Assembly: GCF_017876315.1 (NCBI RefSeq)
Contig: NZ_JAGINU010000001.1
Span: 3,038,001-3,102,000 of the forward strand
DNA: 64,000 nucleotides
DNA from: Pseudonocardia parietis
GTDB taxonomy: Bacteria > Actinomycetota > Actinomycetes > Mycobacteriales > Pseudonocardiaceae
Reading direction: 5' to 3'
Part shown: positions 24,949 through 33,010 of the stretch, piece after piece
How positions within the stretch are numbered: position 1 is the stretch's first letter
Layout of the letters: the number at the start of each line of letters is the position of its first letter
Made by a program: the position numbers and the translations under genes
Notes under the pieces: model-generated
The model's input: only the letters and a program-made list of their open reading frames with translations
The model's database searches: none
Told to the model about the DNA's origin: nothing

Positions 24949-26387
24949 GGCTCATCCCAATCGGGGGTGTAGGAGTTGGGGTCTGAAGCCGCCGGTCTCG
25001 AGCAGGCTTCGGGCGATGTAGTTGGTCAGGTTGCGGAACCCGAGTGCGGAGCCGCGCAGGTGTTCGAGCCGTCCGTTGAGCGCCTCGGTCGGCCCGTTGC
25101 TGGTGCCGGGTCGTTCGAAGTAGGCGAGCACGTCGGCGGCTCGCTTCTTCAGGGTCCGGCCCAGGGTGGTGAGCTCGGTGAGCACCTTGGGGACGCCGGC
25201 GCTGAGGTCGGTGATCAGCTTCTCCATGAGCTCGCGGCCACGTTGCCGGTCCTCGTGGCGATAGGCGGCGATCATGCGCTGGTAGACACCCCAGGTCGCC
25301 TCGACCTCGACGTGAGCGTCATCAACGAACAGCGCGCGTAGCCTGTCGCTCTGCTTGTCGGTGAGCAGGTCCGCGCCGGTGTGCAGCGTGCGCCGCGACT
25401 TGTAGAGCGGGTCGTCCCTGAACCCACGGTGCCCGTGGATCGCGAGTTGGACCCGGCGCCGGCACCTGTCGAGGGCGTCACCGGCCAGGCGCACGACGTG
25501 GAAGGGATCCATCACCGTGACCGCGTCCGGAATCTCCTCCGCAGCGGCGGTCTTGAACCCGGTGAAGCCGTCCATCGCGACCACCTCGACCGCGTCACGG
25601 AAGGCGTCGTCGCGGTCGGCGAGCCAGGTCTTGAACGCCGCCTTCGACCGGCCCTCGACCATGTCCAGCAGCCTTGCTGGGCCGGCGCCATCGCGGACCG
25701 GGGTGAGGTCGATGATCACGGTGACGTACTTGTCGCCACGCCTGGCGTGGCGCCAGACGTGCTCATCGGCGCCAATGACCTTCACGCCCTCGAACCGCGT
25801 GGGGTCGTTGATCAGCAGCCGCTTGCCTTCGGCCAGGACCGCGTTGTTGGCGGTGTCCCACGCGACCCCGAGTCCCTCGGCGACACGGGCGACGGTGAGG
25901 TGTGCGACCACGATCCCTTCCAGCGCCCACCGCAGCCCGGTGCGCGAGAGCTTCGCGCGTGGCTCCGCCGCGGCGCTGGTGTCTTGGCGCCACACGTGTC
26001 CGCAGTCGGCACAGCGGTAGCGGCGCACTACAACTTCCAGCACGGTCGGTCGCCAGCCCAGCGGCTCGTGGGCCAACCGCCGGATCACGGTGTCACGAGC
26101 AGCGCCTTCGCTGCCGCACCGTCGGCACCACTGATCTGGTTCCACCACGCGGCACGCGAGGACCGCAGGATCCGGTTCAAGTCGTTGCCCGGTCACGTTC
26201 AGACCGAGGCCGTCGAGTCGAGCGAAGGCGGTCAGGTTAGGGCGGCCGAAGCCGGCCGACGGGGTAGCGTCGGACACGTCGAGGTCTTTCGGATGGATGG
26301 CGTAGGAACCTCCATCGTCGGGAGACCTCGACGTCTATCTGCGGACCGACGCGCCCGGCCGACCTACACCCTCATCTGGGAAGAGCC
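24949..26387. mobile_element. ISL3-family insertion sequence, complete
   Basis: 1439 bp with imperfect terminal inverted repeats of about 25 bp: left GGCTCATCCCAATCGGGGGT and right (reversed) GGCTCTTCCCAGATGAGGGT, both continuing GTAGG. One transposase gene fills it. The 8 bp at its left flank (ACATTCCC) are not repeated at its own right flank (CTCAAACG) but 3.2 kb further on. Confidence 0.85.
24952..26277 (-). CDS. ISL3 family transposase
   Basis: A 441-residue DDE transposase. An N-terminal zinc-binding region carries CRRCGSE and YRCADCGHVW. The catalytic core has VIGADEHVWRH (first Asp), VVAMDGFTGFK (second Asp) and a C-terminal stretch YFERPGTSNGPTEALNGRLEHLR containing the Glu. The C-terminal NYIARSLLETGGFRPQLLHPR is typical of ISL3. 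The frame is intact, so the element is probably active. The stop lies 3 bp inside the left inverted repeat. Confidence 0.93.
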   Translation of the reverse strand: MSDATPSAGFGRPNLTAFARLDGLGLNVTGQRLEPDPAVLACRVVEPDQWCRRCGSEGAARDTVIRRLAHEPLGWRPTVLEVVVRRYRCADCGHVWRQDTSAAAEPRAKLSRTGLRWALEGIVVAHLTVARVAEGLGVAWDTANNAVLAEGKRLLINDPTRFEGVKVIGADEHVWRHARRGDKYVTVIIDLTPVRDGAGPARLLDMVEGRSKAAFKTWLADRDDAFRDAVEVVAMDGFTGFKTAAAEEIPDAVTVMDPFHVVRLAGDALDRCRRRVQLAIHGHRGFRDDPLYKSRRTLHTGADLLTDKQSDRLRALFVDDAHVEVEATWGVYQRMIAAYRHEDRQRGRELMEKLITDLSAGVPKVLTELTTLGRTLKKRAADVLAYFERPGTSNGPTEALNGRLEHLRGSALGFRNLTNYIARSLLETGGFRPQLLHPRLG

Positions 26388-26619
26388 CTCAAACGTCTTC
26401 GACGACGACGGGACCGGCGAGGAGGAAGGCGCGGTGAGCTAAAAGAATGGAGCTTGCTCGGCTTCGACGCCGCCGCGAGCTCCGGTGAAACTCCGGTGAA
26501 ACGGTCGGTACTGGTCGGTCGTCGTCGGTCACCACCGGATGGCGGCGTCCCCCACGCTCGGCGTTTGCGCAGGTCAGCGGCTTGTTCGCCCAGTGGGCGC
26601 ATCAAGCGATAGACGCAAT
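26388..26619. other. Interior DNA right of the ISL3 element
   Basis: 232 bp with no complete gene. The first 54 bases read in frame as a C-terminal-like acidic peptide (SNVFDDDGTGEEEGAVS then stop), which may be the tail of a gene cut by the IS. Two short direct repeats, CTCCGGTGAAA, lie near 26480. The last part, up to the ISL2 insertion, ends in CGCAAT. Confidence 0.4.
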
Positions 26620-26686
26620 GAGCCTTTGCCAACCTGATGGACGAGCAGGTCAGCTGGCGTGCGGCGTGGCGTGACCTCGAATGGGT

Positions 26687-26741
26687 GAAGCTCCTGGTAG
26701 ACGGGCGATTGCCTAGATCAATCCGCCTGACCAGGAGCTTC
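26687..26741 (+). promoter_or_regulatory. RBS-sequestering inverted repeat in the ISL2-group IS
   Basis: A perfect 12-bp inverted repeat, GAAGCTCCTGGT (26687-26698) and ACCAGGAGCTTC (26730-26741). The right arm contains the transposase Shine-Dalgarno AGGAG, seven bases before GTG 26745. In transcripts entering from outside, the arms can pair and hide the RBS, a known type of protection against read-through activation of transposases. Confidence 0.65.
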
Positions 26742-26744
26742 AGA

Positions 26745-27542
26745 GTGTTGTCTTACCCGTCCGGGATGACCGTGTCCAGCCGCGCGCTCGGGATGCTTGC
26801 CGACGTGCTGCGCGCGCACCGCAACCAGCGGGCGACCCGCTGGCGCAAGCTCTCCGCTGGCCGCCAGGCCCTGCTGGTAGTGGCCTACCTGCGCAAGGGC
26901 GAGACCTATGCCGACCTGGCCTGCGGGTTCGAGATCGGCACGTCGACGGTCTGCCGGTACGTACGGGAGGCACTCGCCCTGCTCGCGGCGATGGCCCCGA
27001 CGCTGGAGCAGGCGATCGAGGTCGCCTCACGCAAGGCGTTCGTGATCCTCGACGGCAGCCTGCTGCGGATCGACCGGGTCGGCATGGCGTCCGGCCGAGG
27101 CCGCCCCTACTACAGCGGCAAGCACAAGGCCCACGGGCTCAACGTGCAGGTCATCGCCGACCCGATCGGCAGGCTGGTGTGGATCTCCCCGCCGCTGCCT
27201 GGCGCTCGGCACGACATGGGAGCCGCCCGCGACCACGGGATCATCGAGGCGCTGACCGCGCATGAGATCCCCGCGGTCGCCGACACCGCCTACCAAGGCG
27301 CCGGTCCGATGGTGGCCGTGCCGCAGCGGCGTCGGCGCATCGACCCCGACACCGGCCGCTACCGACGCCTGTCGCACAACCAGAAGGAGGTCAACGTGGC
27401 ACATGCCCGCCGACGCGGGCCGGGTGAGCGGGTCAACGCCGAGCTGAAGAACTGGAAGGTTCTGCGCAAGATCCGGTCCTGCCCGAGCCGGGCCGCCGAG
27501 CTCATCGCCGCAGTTCAGACCCTCATGATCGCCAACGGATGA
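26745..27542 (+). CDS. IS5-family transposase (ISL2 group)
   Basis: A 265-residue DDE transposase. An N-terminal helix-turn-helix region (YLRKGETYADLACGFEIGTSTVCRYV) precedes the catalytic core: VILDGSLLRID (Asp), AVADTAYQGAG (Asp) and RVNAELKNWKVL (Glu). GTG 26745 is chosen because AGGAG lies seven bases upstream. The frame continues upstream to 26637, but that part overlaps the RBS hairpin. The gene is intact and ends 18 bp before the IS end. Confidence 0.9.
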   Translation: MLSYPSGMTVSSRALGMLADVLRAHRNQRATRWRKLSAGRQALLVVAYLRKGETYADLACGFEIGTSTVCRYVREALALLAAMAPTLEQAIEVASRKAFVILDGSLLRIDRVGMASGRGRPYYSGKHKAHGLNVQVIADPIGRLVWISPPLPGARHDMGAARDHGIIEALTAHEIPAVADTAYQGAGPMVAVPQRRRRIDPDTGRYRRLSHNQKEVNVAHARRRGPGERVNAELKNWKVLRKIRSCPSRAAELIAAVQTLMIANG

Positions 27543-27563
27543 TCAGGTTGGCAAAGGCTCAAT

Positions 27564-27607
27564 GCCGACGTGATTAGATCGTCGGTTCGATTCCGACAGG
27601 CGGCTCC
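27564..27607 (+). pseudogene. tRNA 3'-end fragment, tRNA-Thr-like
   Basis: Contains a complete T arm (GTCGG TTCGATT CCGAC, 27581-27597), then AGGCGGC, discriminator T and CC. A 5' acceptor of the form GCCGCCT would pair with it, as in actinobacterial tRNA-Thr(CGT), but the 5' half is missing even when the IS is removed. It is therefore a tRNA remnant or an old attachment-site scar, not a functional gene. The Thr assignment is tentative. Confidence 0.6.
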
Positions 27608-27615
27608 GGCGAACA

Positions 27616-27647
27616 GCCCCTGACCTGCGGAAACGCAGGGCAGGGGC
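27616..27647 (+). terminator. Hairpin terminator behind the tRNA fragment
   Basis: 14-bp stem GCCCCTGACCTGCG/CGCAGGGCAGGGGC with one mismatch and loop GAAA. It follows the tRNA 3' fragment by 8 bases, as a native tRNA terminator would. The DNA from here to 27855 has no gene that I can support. Confidence 0.65.
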
Positions 27648-27855
27648 GGTTCGGCAAGTTGACACAGTTGCGCTGCCATGGAACCGCGCTGGCTCTCTCG
27701 ATGACCACCGGTGAAACAGTGCCGCTCCAGGCTTGCGCCTGGTGTTGCCTGGCCTCCTCGTGATCGGCCCGTCGGGGATCGTCAATGTGGTGCGGGTGTC
27801 GAGGCGGTCGGGTCCGACGGCTCGGCGGGGCGCGATCGTCTCGTGCGTTGGCGGA

Positions 27856-28167
27856 CTACGGGAGCTTGGACGCGAGGACGTCGGCCGCCAGGATCTCGGG
27901 TGCTGCGCCGAGGAGGTGCTGGTTGGCCATCAGGGCTGCGACGATGGCGCCGTTGGCGTGGGCGTCGCGAGCGGCCTCGTCGGGGAATGCATCGAAGATC
28001 CAGAAGGTGTCGGCGTGGGTCCTAGCCGCGAACCAGACAATCGTTCCTACTTCTTCGTTGGCGAGTGCGACAGCGCCGGCGAGCAGATCGGCGAGCGCGT
28101 CGTGCTGTCCATCGGCCGCGACGATCTTGGCGACGAAGGCATACGGAAGTGATGCGGGTGTGGACAT
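27856..28167 (-). CDS. Antibiotic biosynthesis monooxygenase (ABM) domain protein
   Basis: A 103-residue ABM/quinol-monooxygenase-like ferredoxin-fold protein. Typical features are AFVAKIVAADGQHDALADLL at the N terminus, TIVWFAARTHADTFWIFDAFPDEAARDAHA in the middle, and LLGAAPEI near the end. Such proteins act on quinones or polyketide-like substrates, or degrade reactive aldehydes. ATG 28167 follows AAGGAGAACCCCTC. It is transcribed divergently from the AraC-type gene, which probably controls it. It is cargo inside the ISL3-bounded block. Confidence 0.87.
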   Translation of the reverse strand: MSTPASLPYAFVAKIVAADGQHDALADLLAGAVALANEEVGTIVWFAARTHADTFWIFDAFPDEAARDAHANGAIVAALMANQHLLGAAPEILAADVLASKLP

Positions 28168-28274
28168 GAGGGGTTCTCCTTGAAGTCGGGGTTCTTCGTG
28201 GGGCGAGTTCAGCGTATGACGAGCGAGGGCCGGTGGGGAGTGGCGCATACGACAGTATTGCTATTGTTCGCGCC

Positions 28275-29216
28275 ATGCGTATCGGACTGATCGCGATCGA
28301 CGGCTGCTTCGGTTCGGCGGTCGCGTCGGTCATCGACATCGTGCGGGTGGCCGACGGAGCCCGCGGTGATGTCGACCCGCGGATCGACCCGATCGAACTC
28401 GCCATCCTCGGACCGAAACGGCGAGTGACCACGACGGCATCGATGACCCTGTCGGTGGACCACCCGCTGTCGGAGTCCGGAGAGTTCGACGTGGTCGTCG
28501 TCCCTGCGCTTGGAACCCTCACGGCCTCCGCGACCCACGACGCCCTCCAGAGCCGAGATGCTCGTTCGGTCATCGCCTTACTCGGGCGCCTCGACGACGC
28601 GACCACCCGGATCGCCGCGGCGTGCACCGGCGTGTTCGCCGTCGCCGAGACCGGACGGATGCATCATCGGCGGGCGACGACCAGCTGGTTCCTGGGGCCG
28701 GAGTTCCTGAAGCGCTATCCGACCGTCGCCCTCGATCTCGACACCATGGTCGTGGTCGACGGGAACCTCGTCACCGCCGGCGCCGCCTTCGCCCACATCG
28801 ACCTCGCGCTCTCACTCGTGCGATCGATCAGCCCCGACCTGGCCCAACATGTCGCCAAGCTCCTCATCATCGACGAGCGCCCGTCGCAGGCGGCCTTCGT
28901 CGCCTACGAACATCTCCGGCACGAGGACCCGATCGTCGTCGAGTTCGAACGCTTCGTGCGCGCCCGCCTGGACGAACCGTTCAACGTCGCCTTCGTCGCG
29001 CAGTCGCTCGGCACCAGCCGGCGCACCCTCGAACGACGAGTCCGTGCGGCGCTCAACCTCACTCCGCTCGGCTTCGTCCAACGGCTTCGCATCGAACGAG
29101 CTCGGCACCTCTCAGCAACCACGGACCTCACCTCCGCCGAGATCGCGCTACGGGTCGGCTACGCGAACGCCGAGACTCTGCGCTCCCTCCTGCGCAGGGA
29201 GCGACGCCGTTCCTGA
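28275..29216 (+). CDS. GlxA-type AraC family transcriptional regulator
   Basis: A 313-residue regulator. Residues 1-180 form a DJ-1/PfpI-like ligand domain (MRIGLIAIDGCFGSAVASVIDIVRVAD, with AAACTGVFAVAETG holding the nucleophile-like Cys and RRATTSWF). The C-terminal 95 residues form a double helix-turn-helix of the AraC type: VAFVAQSLGTSRRTLERRVRAAL and SAEIALRVGYANAETLRSLLRRE. ATG 28275 is preferred over an upstream in-frame start because it begins the first strand. The 107 bp shared with the ABM gene should contain both promoters. Confidence 0.9.
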   Translation: MRIGLIAIDGCFGSAVASVIDIVRVADGARGDVDPRIDPIELAILGPKRRVTTTASMTLSVDHPLSESGEFDVVVVPALGTLTASATHDALQSRDARSVIALLGRLDDATTRIAAACTGVFAVAETGRMHHRRATTSWFLGPEFLKRYPTVALDLDTMVVVDGNLVTAGAAFAHIDLALSLVRSISPDLAQHVAKLLIIDERPSQAAFVAYEHLRHEDPIVVEFERFVRARLDEPFNVAFVAQSLGTSRRTLERRVRAALNLTPLGFVQRLRIERARHLSATTDLTSAEIALRVGYANAETLRSLLRRERRRS

Positions 29217-29465
29217 CCTATCGCCATGCCTGTAGCCGGTGTCCTAGCTGTACTGCCCACGGACGTTGGGCGAGGTTGGAACCACCTCTCAGCACGTCGC
29301 GTCGACGCTCCTGCGTCGCCCCTGGACGACCCACTCGACACGCCCGCAGCACAGGCCATGTGACGTGCCCCGGCTTCCCGGACGGTCGGGGTTGGGTGGC
29401 TGTGATGTCGCTGCGTTCTCGTCGAGGGGGTCAGCAGACCCGATCAGGGTCGATTGGGATGAGCC
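29217..29465. other. Non-coding stretch before the ISL3 remnant
   Basis: 249 bp between the AraC-type gene and the ISL3 fragment. I find no gene or clear structure with family support. The sequence is less GC-biased in third positions than neighbouring genes. Confidence 0.4.
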
Positions 29466-29631
29466 GCGAAGGCGGTCAGGTCAGGGCGGCCGAAGCCGGC
29501 CGGCGGGGTAGCGTCGGACACGTCGAGGTCTTTCGGATGGATGGCGTAGGAACCTTCATCGTCGGGAGACCTCGACGTCTATCTGCGGACCGACGCGCCC
29601 GGCCGACCTACACCCTCATCTGGGAAGAGCC
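29466..29631. mobile_element. ISL3 right-end fragment (166 bp)
   Basis: Matches 26222-26387 base for base in length with only three substitutions that I can count (about 98% identity). It contains the first 18 or so codons of the transposase, the upstream region and the right inverted repeat ending GGGAAGAGCC. The remainder of this copy is missing. It is directly followed by the target duplication ACATTCCC. Confidence 0.9.
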
Positions 29632-29639
29632 ACATTCCC
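29632..29639. repeat. 8-bp target duplication, right copy
   Basis: ACATTCCC, identical to 24941-24948. It lies 3 bp before the int stop codon, so the insertion fell just outside the integrase coding sequence. Confidence 0.8.
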
Positions 29640-29642
29640 GCC

Positions 29643-30905
29643 TCACCGCAGCACCGCCATTCCCGCGGCCGGGCCGTTGTCCGGGTCCTCGTCGTCGGGG
29701 CCGTCGGCGCCGAGCATCGAGCCGCCCAGGGCGTCGAGGATGCGGTCGTGGTTCTCGGTCCGCCGCGTGTAGAGCTGCAGCGTCGTGGTGACGCTCTCGT
29801 GGCCCATCACCCGCTGCACCATGTTCGGCGGCACGCCGTCGTCGACGAGCCAGGTCGCGTACGAGTGCCGCAGGTCGTGGAACCGCAGCCCGGTGCCCGC
29901 CGCGCTCGCCACCGCCTTGACCGCCGCCGCGTAGGTCTCGCGGACCAGGGTGTTCGCGCGTCCCTCGTCGTCGACCCACCGGCCGGTGAACTCGTGGGAG
30001 CCGGTGTGTTCGACCGAGCCGAGCAGCCCGGCCCGGACCAGCGACGGCCGCCAGATCCGCGAGCGGAACAGTGTGCGCCGCAGCGGCTTGCCGACGGCGT
30101 TGGGGAACACCAGGCCCCGCTCGCCGAGCCCGTAGCGGGCGACGTGGTCACGCAGCTGCGGCACGAGCCAGCGGGGGAGCGGCACCGTCCGGCGGCCGGC
30201 CCCGGTCTTCGGGTACGGCTTGTAATGGGTGTTCCCGCTGACCTCGACGACGGTGCGGATGACCCGCAGCGTCCCTCCGGCCAGGTCCAGGGCGTCGCTC
30301 TGCAACCCGACGGCCTCGCCCCAGCGCAGCCCCGTCCACGCCGTGGTGGCGACCAGCATGCGGTACCGGGCCGGGACGGCCGGGAGCAGATCGCCCGAGA
30401 GCTGGTCACGGGTGATCACCCGGTCGTCGTGGTCGTGCTTGCGGCGGCGGGGGAGGGTCACGTCCTCGCACGGGTTGTACGGGATCAGCCGGTTCCGCAC
30501 CGCCGAGCGCAGAACGCCGGAGGTCAGCCGCAGCGCCTCGGCAACCGTCGCGGGGGAGCGGCGGCGGCCGAGCTCGCTCACCCAGCTCTGCACGGACAGG
30601 TGGTCGATCTTGCCGAGTTGCCAGTCGCCCCACTGCGGGAGGACGTGGGTGCGCATGACAGAGGCGTCCCGGGCCCGGGTGGTGGACTCCCCGGTCCTGC
30701 TCGCCAGCCATGCTTCGGCGTGCTCGGCGAAGCGCTGACGGCCGGCCTGCGGGTCGACGTAGGTGCCGTTCGACGCCGACGTCCGCACCGTCGCGAGAAA
30801 GTCCCGTGCCTCGCGCTTGGTCGCGAAGTTCTTTGAGCGCTGCCGCCCGGACGGGTCGCGCCACTTGGCCCGATACTGCCCGTTCGGCGTGACGTGGATG
30901 CTCAC
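29643..30905 (-). CDS. int: Tyrosine-type integrase of the AICE
   Basis: A 420-residue site-specific recombinase. An N-terminal arm-binding domain (NGQYRAKWRDPSGRQRSKNF) and a SAM-like core-binding domain (residues about 60-150) precede the catalytic domain, with TGLRWGE (first Arg), a probable Lys in YPKTGAGRR, HDLRHSYATW (HxxR), MGHES (His) and LYTRR (Tyr nucleophile). All catalytic residues are present. GTG 30905 overlaps the xis stop (GTGA). It should recombine the tRNA-Val(CAC) att cores. The C-terminal acidic tail after residue 400 is not conserved. Confidence 0.95.
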   Translation of the reverse strand: MSIHVTPNGQYRAKWRDPSGRQRSKNFATKREARDFLATVRTSASNGTYVDPQAGRQRFAEHAEAWLASRTGESTTRARDASVMRTHVLPQWGDWQLGKIDHLSVQSWVSELGRRRSPATVAEALRLTSGVLRSAVRNRLIPYNPCEDVTLPRRRKHDHDDRVITRDQLSGDLLPAVPARYRMLVATTAWTGLRWGEAVGLQSDALDLAGGTLRVIRTVVEVSGNTHYKPYPKTGAGRRTVPLPRWLVPQLRDHVARYGLGERGLVFPNAVGKPLRRTLFRSRIWRPSLVRAGLLGSVEHTGSHEFTGRWVDDEGRANTLVRETYAAAVKAVASAAGTGLRFHDLRHSYATWLVDDGVPPNMVQRVMGHESVTTTLQLYTRRTENHDRILDALGGSMLGADGPDDEDPDNGPAAGMAVLR

Positions 30906-31147
30906 GACGCCGACGCCATGTCGAGCAGCCAGGCGTGGAACGACTCACGCGGCACGAGCCACCGTCGGCCGAGCCGCTTGGCCGGGATCTCGCCCTTGCG
31001 GATCAGGTCGTAGGTCATGCCCAGGTTGAGCCCGAGCAGGCCGGCCACCTGGCGCACGGTGTAGACCTGCGGCGCCGGGATGTCACGCAGCGAGACCGCG
31101 TCATCGCTCCGGTCCGGTAGCCGCAGGACCGAGTGGTTGTCTGTCAT
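30902..31147 (-). CDS. xis: Excisionase / helix-turn-helix DNA-binding protein
   Basis: An 81-residue MerR-like winged-helix protein of the excisionase family: VYTVRQVAGLLGLNLGMTYDLIRKGEIPAKRLGRRWLVPRESFHAWL. In AICEs this gene lies directly before int and encodes the directionality factor that favours excision. The start at 31147 follows AAGGAACGGAG; the stop overlaps int by four bases. It is 13 bp downstream of rep and shares the rep-xis-int operon. Confidence 0.88.
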   Translation of the reverse strand: MTDNHSVLRLPDRSDDAVSLRDIPAPQVYTVRQVAGLLGLNLGMTYDLIRKGEIPAKRLGRRWLVPRESFHAWLLDMASAS

Positions 31148-31160
31148 CTCCGTTCCTTCC

Positions 31161-32693
31161 TCATCCGGCCGTGCTGGTCAGTTCCTCGCGGGCTGCACGC
31201 CTCCTGGCCCGGGCCTGGGCGGCCGCGGTGTTGGCGAGCAGGGCGTCGGCGGTGTTGTGCCAGCCGATCCCGGCGAAGTGCAGCGCGGAGATGACGACCT
31301 CGGTGGTGTCCTCCCCGTCGTCCAGACGCTCCACGTCGTCGGCAGCGGGGCGGGGGTTGGCGTGGTCGCGCTGCCAGTCCCGCCGTGCCTGCCGCAGCGC
31401 GGTGAGGGTGGTGGAGTAGCGGCGGGAGCGGGTGGAGAAGTGGCCGGCGAAGCCGAGCATGTGGGCCCATCGCCACAGCCGTCCCCAGGAGGTCGACCAC
31501 TCGTCGGGGTCCCAGCCCCCGGGGCGTTGCCCGAGGCGCCAGCAGGCGTCGATCTGACGGCCGGTGTGGGTGGCGTGGTCGGTGTAGGAGCGCACCGTGT
31601 CCGGCCGCAGCCGCGTCGAGAGGTGCCCGGCGGTCTCGGTCGCCTTCGTCGCGTACTTGGCCAGGTAAGCGGCGACGGCGGTCGTAGTGATCTCCGCAGC
31701 GTCGTCGAGATCGCGGGCGGCGAGCCGGACCGGGCGGGGGTCGACCTGCTCGCCCCACGCGATCGGCCAGCCCTGCGGCCGGTAGGGGTGCGGGGCGGTG
31801 GTGAAGCTGGTCTCGGTGACCGCTCCACGGAGCAGCAGCGCGACCTGAGCGGCCGAGACGCCGGGCGGGGGCGGCAGGGTCAGGTGTGACAGGGCCGGGT
31901 CGGGATCGCGGCCGTCGAGCCGCACCAACGCGTGTAGGTGGACCGCGCCGCGGGCCTGGAACTCCGCGACCTTGGTGTAGGACAGGCGGAGCTTGTGGCC
32001 GGTGAGTTTCTCGAGCTGGCGCAGGTTGCGGGTGGCGGCGATCATCGTGCGGCGCCATAGCTCTCCGACGTGCAGGTTCCAGACCGCCTGGTGCGGGTGG
32101 TCGTAGCAGTCCAGACACAGCGGCCGGCCCACCCGCGGATCGTCTTCGGCGTGGCGCTCCCAGCAGGCGTGCCCGGCCCCGTGCTCGCAGCTCGTCTCCT
32201 CGCGACGGGGACGGCACGGAAGAGGCCGGCCTTTCCGATCGGTGCGGTGGGCGTGGACCGCGCCGAACGACGGGGCGGTGACGGTTAGGAACACGCACGG
32301 GTGCCCGGCCACGCTCGCGGGGGTGCCTTTGCCGCCGACGAGGCCGGCGGTGACGAGCTGGAAGGTGTCGGCGCGGTAGGTCTCGGCGCATGAGGGGCAG
32401 ACGCTCGCGCGGCGGTTGCCGCAGGCGGTGTAGATCAGCCCGTCGGGCATCTCTGAGGTGTGTCGCTCGGAGGTGATCCGGCCGGTGGCTTCCTCGACCC
32501 GGAACACCGTCCCGGACAGTCGGATGGGGTGGGCGCATCCGGCGGCGGGGGTGACGTGGCGCAGCCAGCCCGCGAAGTCCTCCCGGCGCGCAGCGGCGGC
32601 GACGAGGTCGGCGGCGGGGGTGGTTCCGGCCAGACAGGACAGCCGTCGGACCGCGAGGCTGTCGACGGTCGCGGAGCCGTGGCCGGTGGTCAT
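31161..32693 (-). CDS. RepSA-like replication initiator
   Basis: A 510-residue initiator. It is Cys/His-rich in the N-terminal third (for example TACGNRRASVCPSCAETYRAD and CEHGAGHACWERH), followed by the rolling-circle HUH-like motif GAVHLHALVRLDG (near residue 240) and a probable catalytic Tyr region around VAAYLAKYATKATE. This arrangement is that of the actinobacterial RepSA family, which replicates AICEs as covalently closed circles after excision. ATG 32693 shares one base with the preceding stop (TGATG). GTG 32696 is possible. Confidence 0.9.
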   Translation of the reverse strand: MTTGHGSATVDSLAVRRLSCLAGTTPAADLVAAAARREDFAGWLRHVTPAAGCAHPIRLSGTVFRVEEATGRITSERHTSEMPDGLIYTACGNRRASVCPSCAETYRADTFQLVTAGLVGGKGTPASVAGHPCVFLTVTAPSFGAVHAHRTDRKGRPLPCRPRREETSCEHGAGHACWERHAEDDPRVGRPLCLDCYDHPHQAVWNLHVGELWRRTMIAATRNLRQLEKLTGHKLRLSYTKVAEFQARGAVHLHALVRLDGRDPDPALSHLTLPPPPGVSAAQVALLLRGAVTETSFTTAPHPYRPQGWPIAWGEQVDPRPVRLAARDLDDAAEITTTAVAAYLAKYATKATETAGHLSTRLRPDTVRSYTDHATHTGRQIDACWRLGQRPGGWDPDEWSTSWGRLWRWAHMLGFAGHFSTRSRRYSTTLTALRQARRDWQRDHANPRPAADDVERLDDGEDTTEVVISALHFAGIGWHNTADALLANTAAAQARARRRAAREELTSTAG

Positions 32694-33010
32694 CACGCCA
32701 CCCGAGCCACAGCGGTGCCGGTGTACTCGCGGGCGGTATCAGCCCAGTCGGCGGCAGCACGCAGGGCGCCGGCCTCGGCGGCGGACACGGCCGCGATGTA
32801 GACGAGTGGGATCGTGTGGTCGGCGACGGCGGTACAGGCGAGCACAGACCACCAGCGGGCGTCGCGGGCGTGCAACGCGGCGAGGGAGTCGGCCCACTCA
32901 GCGGCGGTGACGGCTCCGCGCTCGTAGCGGGAGCTGGCCTGACGGCGAGCAGCCGCGCACCGACGCAGCCCGGCGTAGACCAGCTCGGCCGTCGTCAGGC
33001 GGGCGGTCAT
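32693..33010 (-). CDS. Small AICE protein of unknown function
   Basis: A 105-residue protein beginning MTARLTTAELVYAGLRRCAAARRQASSRYERG. It is mostly helical and Ala-rich, with no membrane segment or known motif that I recognise. Its start overlaps the end of the translocase gene, and its stop overlaps the rep start, so it belongs to the same operon. AICEs often carry such small genes between tra and rep. Confidence 0.65.
   Translation of the reverse strand: MTARLTTAELVYAGLRRCAAARRQASSRYERGAVTAAEWADSLAALHARDARWWSVLACTAVADHTIPLVYIAAVSAAEAGALRAAADWADTAREYTGTAVARVA

Larger units (their letters stand above)
26620..27560. mobile_element. IS5-family (ISL2-group) insertion sequence
   Basis: 941 bp with perfect 19-bp inverted repeats (GAGCCTTTGCCAACCTGAT at the left, its complement at the right). 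It is flanked by the 3-bp duplication AAT (26617-26619 and 27561-27563), which fits the ANT target duplication of the ISL2 group. Confidence 0.88.
24949..29631. mobile_element. Nested composite insertion bounded by two ISL3 copies
   Basis: The left boundary is the intact ISL3 element and the right boundary is a 166-bp ISL3 end fragment in the same orientation. The whole block is flanked by the 8-bp repeat ACATTCCC, so it behaves as one insertion next to the int gene. Its interior holds an ISL2-group IS, a tRNA 3' fragment with terminator, and an AraC regulator/monooxygenase pair. Composite transposition, or recombination between two ISL3 copies, would explain this. I infer the history from the repeat pattern only. 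Confidence 0.65.

Noticed and set aside
26470..26505. Two direct repeats CTCCGGTGAAA, considered as a CRISPR or att signal.
   Set aside because: Only two short copies with no regular spacing. I saw no CRISPR-like array anywhere in the window.
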